Assembly: GCA_023459535.1 (NCBI GenBank) | Contig: JAEWTK010000072.1 | Span: 1-6,937 of the forward strand | Length of the DNA: 6,937 nt | Source: Pseudomonadota bacterium | Lineage (GTDB): Bacteria > Pseudomonadota > Gammaproteobacteria > Burkholderiales > Methylophilaceae | Reading direction: 5' to 3' | Part shown: piece by piece, positions 5,475-6,937 of the stretch | Numbering within the stretch: the first letter of the stretch is position 1 | Layout of the letters: each line of letters opens with the position of its first letter | Made by a program: the position numbers and the translations under genes | The notes under the pieces: model-generated | Told to the model about the DNA's origin: nothing | Database searches by the model: none | What the model saw: only the letters and a program-made list of their open reading frames with translations

Positions 5475-6875
5475 ATGAATAAGAAGCGTGAGGCCACCAA
5501 CAAGCTGTTTGTTCTGGACACCAATGTCCTGATGCATGATCCGTCCAGTCTGTTCCGCTTTGAGGAACATGACATCTACCTGCCCATGGTCACGCTGGAA
5601 GAACTCGACAATAACAAAAAGGGCATGACCGAAGTCGCGAGAAACGCGCGTCAGGCCAGTCGCAACCTGGAAGAAATCGTCGGTGGTCAATTGACGACAT
5701 GCTTGGAAGATGGATGCCCGCTGGCAATCAACGGCAACAAGCATATCAGCGGCCGACTGTTTTTACAGACCCATGCCATCAGCGTCGAACTGCCGATGCT
5801 GGCCGGCGGCAAGGCCGACAATCAGATCCTGGGCGTGGTCTGGGATCTGCAGAAAAAGTACCCTGACCGTCCGGTCATCCTCGTCAGCAAGGACATCAAC
5901 ATCCGCATCAAGGCCCGCGCCATCGGCGTACCGGCTGAAGATTATTTCAACGACAAAGTGCTGGAAGATACTGAACTGCTTTATAGCGGCATGCGGGAAT
6001 TGCCCGCGGACTTCTGGGACAACCACAGCAAGGCCATGGAATCCTGGCAGGATGCCGGCAGAATGTTCTATCGGCTGACCGGCCCGATCTGCAAGAACAT
6101 GATCGTCAATGAGTTCGTCTATTACGAATACGAACAGCCCTTCCACGCGATCGTACGCAAGGTTGAAGGCAACACGGCGGTACTCGAAGTGGTCAAGGAT
6201 TACACGCAGACCAAGCACAATATCTGGGGCATCACGGCGCGCAACCGAGAACAGAATTTCGCGCTTAACTTGCTGATGGACCCCGAAGTGGATTTCGTCA
6301 CGCTGCTCGGTCAGGCCGGTACCGGCAAGACCTTGCTGACGCTCGCGTCAGCACTGACTCAGACGCTGGACAAGAAGATCTACAGCGAAATCATCATGAC
6401 GCGCGTTACGGTTCCAGTCGGTGAAGATATCGGCTTCCTACCGGGGACTGAAGAAGAAAAAATGGCGCCATGGATGGGCGCACTGGAAGACAATCTCGAC
6501 GTGCTCAACAAATCTGACGAGGATGCCGGTGAGTGGGGGCGCGCTGCGACACAGGATCTGATTCGCACCCGCATCAAGGTCAAGTCGTTGAATTTCATGC
6601 GTGGCCGCACCTTCCTGCACAAGTTCCTCATCATTGATGAAGCGCAAAACCTGACTCCGAAACAGATGAAGACCCTCATCACGCGTGCCGGCCCCGGCAC
6701 CAAGGTGGTCTGCCTGGGCAATATCGCACAGATCGACACACCATACCTGACCGAAGGCAGTTCCGGCCTGACTTATGTCGTCGACCGCTTTAAGGGCTGG
6801 GGGCATAACGGACATATCACGCTGGTACGCGGCGAGCGCTCCAGACTTGCGGACTTCGCAGCCGAAGTGCTCTAG
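5475..6875 (+). CDS. phoH: PIN domain-PhoH family ATPase
   Basis: This 466-residue protein joins an N-terminal PIN ribonuclease-like domain to a C-terminal PhoH P-loop ATPase; mycobacterial PhoH2 of this architecture is an ATP-dependent RNA helicase and RNase. The PIN domain (about 10-150) keeps acidic metal-binding positions: Asp15 and Asn17 in LDTNVL, Glu42/Glu43, Asp115 in KADNQI and Asp140 in SKDINIR. A linker with a beta-rich segment (about 205-255) follows. The ATPase domain (about 256-460) shows Walker A GQAGTGKT at 279-286, Walker B LIIDEAQN with Asp388 and Glu389, and the C-terminal GERSRLA motif with Arg457. All key residues are present and the length is normal for the fusion type. 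AGGAAA at 5459-5464 lies ten bases before the ATG. It is probably co-transcribed with the peroxiredoxin gene. The name PhoH comes from phosphate-starvation induction in E. coli; no Pho box was seen here. Confidence 0.95.
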   Translation: MNKKREATNKLFVLDTNVLMHDPSSLFRFEEHDIYLPMVTLEELDNNKKGMTEVARNARQASRNLEEIVGGQLTTCLEDGCPLAINGNKHISGRLFLQTHAISVELPMLAGGKADNQILGVVWDLQKKYPDRPVILVSKDINIRIKARAIGVPAEDYFNDKVLEDTELLYSGMRELPADFWDNHSKAMESWQDAGRMFYRLTGPICKNMIVNEFVYYEYEQPFHAIVRKVEGNTAVLEVVKDYTQTKHNIWGITARNREQNFALNLLMDPEVDFVTLLGQAGTGKTLLTLASALTQTLDKKIYSEIIMTRVTVPVGEDIGFLPGTEEEKMAPWMGALEDNLDVLNKSDEDAGEWGRAATQDLIRTRIKVKSLNFMRGRTFLHKFLIIDEAQNLTPKQMKTLITRAGPGTKVVCLGNIAQIDTPYLTEGSSGLTYVVDRFKGWGHNGHITLVRGERSRLADFAAEVL

Positions 6876-6895
6876 TACTGTAAGAGCCGAGACTC

Positions 6896-6909
6896 CCGGC
6901 GCAAGCCGG
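6896..6909. other. Stable hairpin with GNRA tetraloop after phoH
   Basis: CCGGC (6896-6900) and GCCGG (6905-6909) form a five-base G/C stem closed by a GCAA loop, 20 bases after the phoH stop. No T-run follows, so it is not an intrinsic terminator by itself. It could protect the mRNA 3' end or act together with the next hairpin. Confidence 0.5.
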
Positions 6910-6916
6910 CAATAAC

Positions 6917-6937
6917 AAAAAAGCCCACATAAGTGGG
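6917..6937. terminator. Probable terminator hairpin cut by the window end
   Basis: CCCAC (6924-6928) pairs with GTGGG (6933-6937) around an ATAA loop, and six As at 6917-6922 precede the stem. For minus-strand transcription the A run is a T tract directly after the hairpin, which is the pattern of an intrinsic terminator. For phoH on the plus strand the matching T tract would lie beyond the window, so bidirectional use is likely but not seen. Confidence 0.65.

Overview
The window looks like ordinary chromosomal DNA from a proteobacterium of moderate GC content. The peroxiredoxin / PIN-PhoH pair, the TonB and histidine kinase types and the PQQ-linked electron-relay genes fit a beta- or gammaproteobacterium, possibly a methylotrophic or lithotrophic Nitrosomonadales-like lineage. 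That placement is inference from gene content. I saw no tRNA, rRNA, CRISPR array, insertion sequence or phage gene.

Layout. (1) Positions 1-2580 hold a putative 'quinoprotein relay' group: a secreted SoxY-SoxZ fusion carrier (18-821, +), a four-helix cytochrome b561 (876-1475, -) and an exported-looking metallo-beta-lactamase-fold zinc hydrolase (1666-2580, +). The first two genes converge on a strong bidirectional hairpin terminator (826-852); the last two diverge from a 190-base intergenic region. No PQQ dehydrogenase is in the window; if there is one, it probably lies upstream of position 1. (2) Positions 2681-4927 hold a tonB-like gene followed 6 bases later by a transmembrane sensor histidine kinase with no response regulator in view. 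The tonB frame contains an in-frame TGA at 3290-3292; the missing C-terminal half of the TonB domain continues in the same frame to a TAG at 3437-3439. (3) Positions 5001-6875 hold a peroxiredoxin of the Bcp/PrxQ family and, 18 bases on, a PIN-PhoH ATPase, probably co-transcribed. The window ends in a GNRA-loop hairpin and the stem of a probable terminator.

How the genes may work together. In the first block the fused SoxYZ carrier would present a swinging-arm cysteine in the periplasm, the zinc hydrolase could act on the bound adduct, and cytochrome b561 could exchange electrons with the quinone pool. The chemistry and substrate are not established by the sequence. The second block pairs energy transduction to outer-membrane receptors with a membrane sensor. 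The third pairs peroxide detoxification with an RNA-acting ATPase/nuclease. The most notable observations are the single in-frame stop in tonB and the SoxYZ / zinc hydrolase module separated from any visible dehydrogenase.
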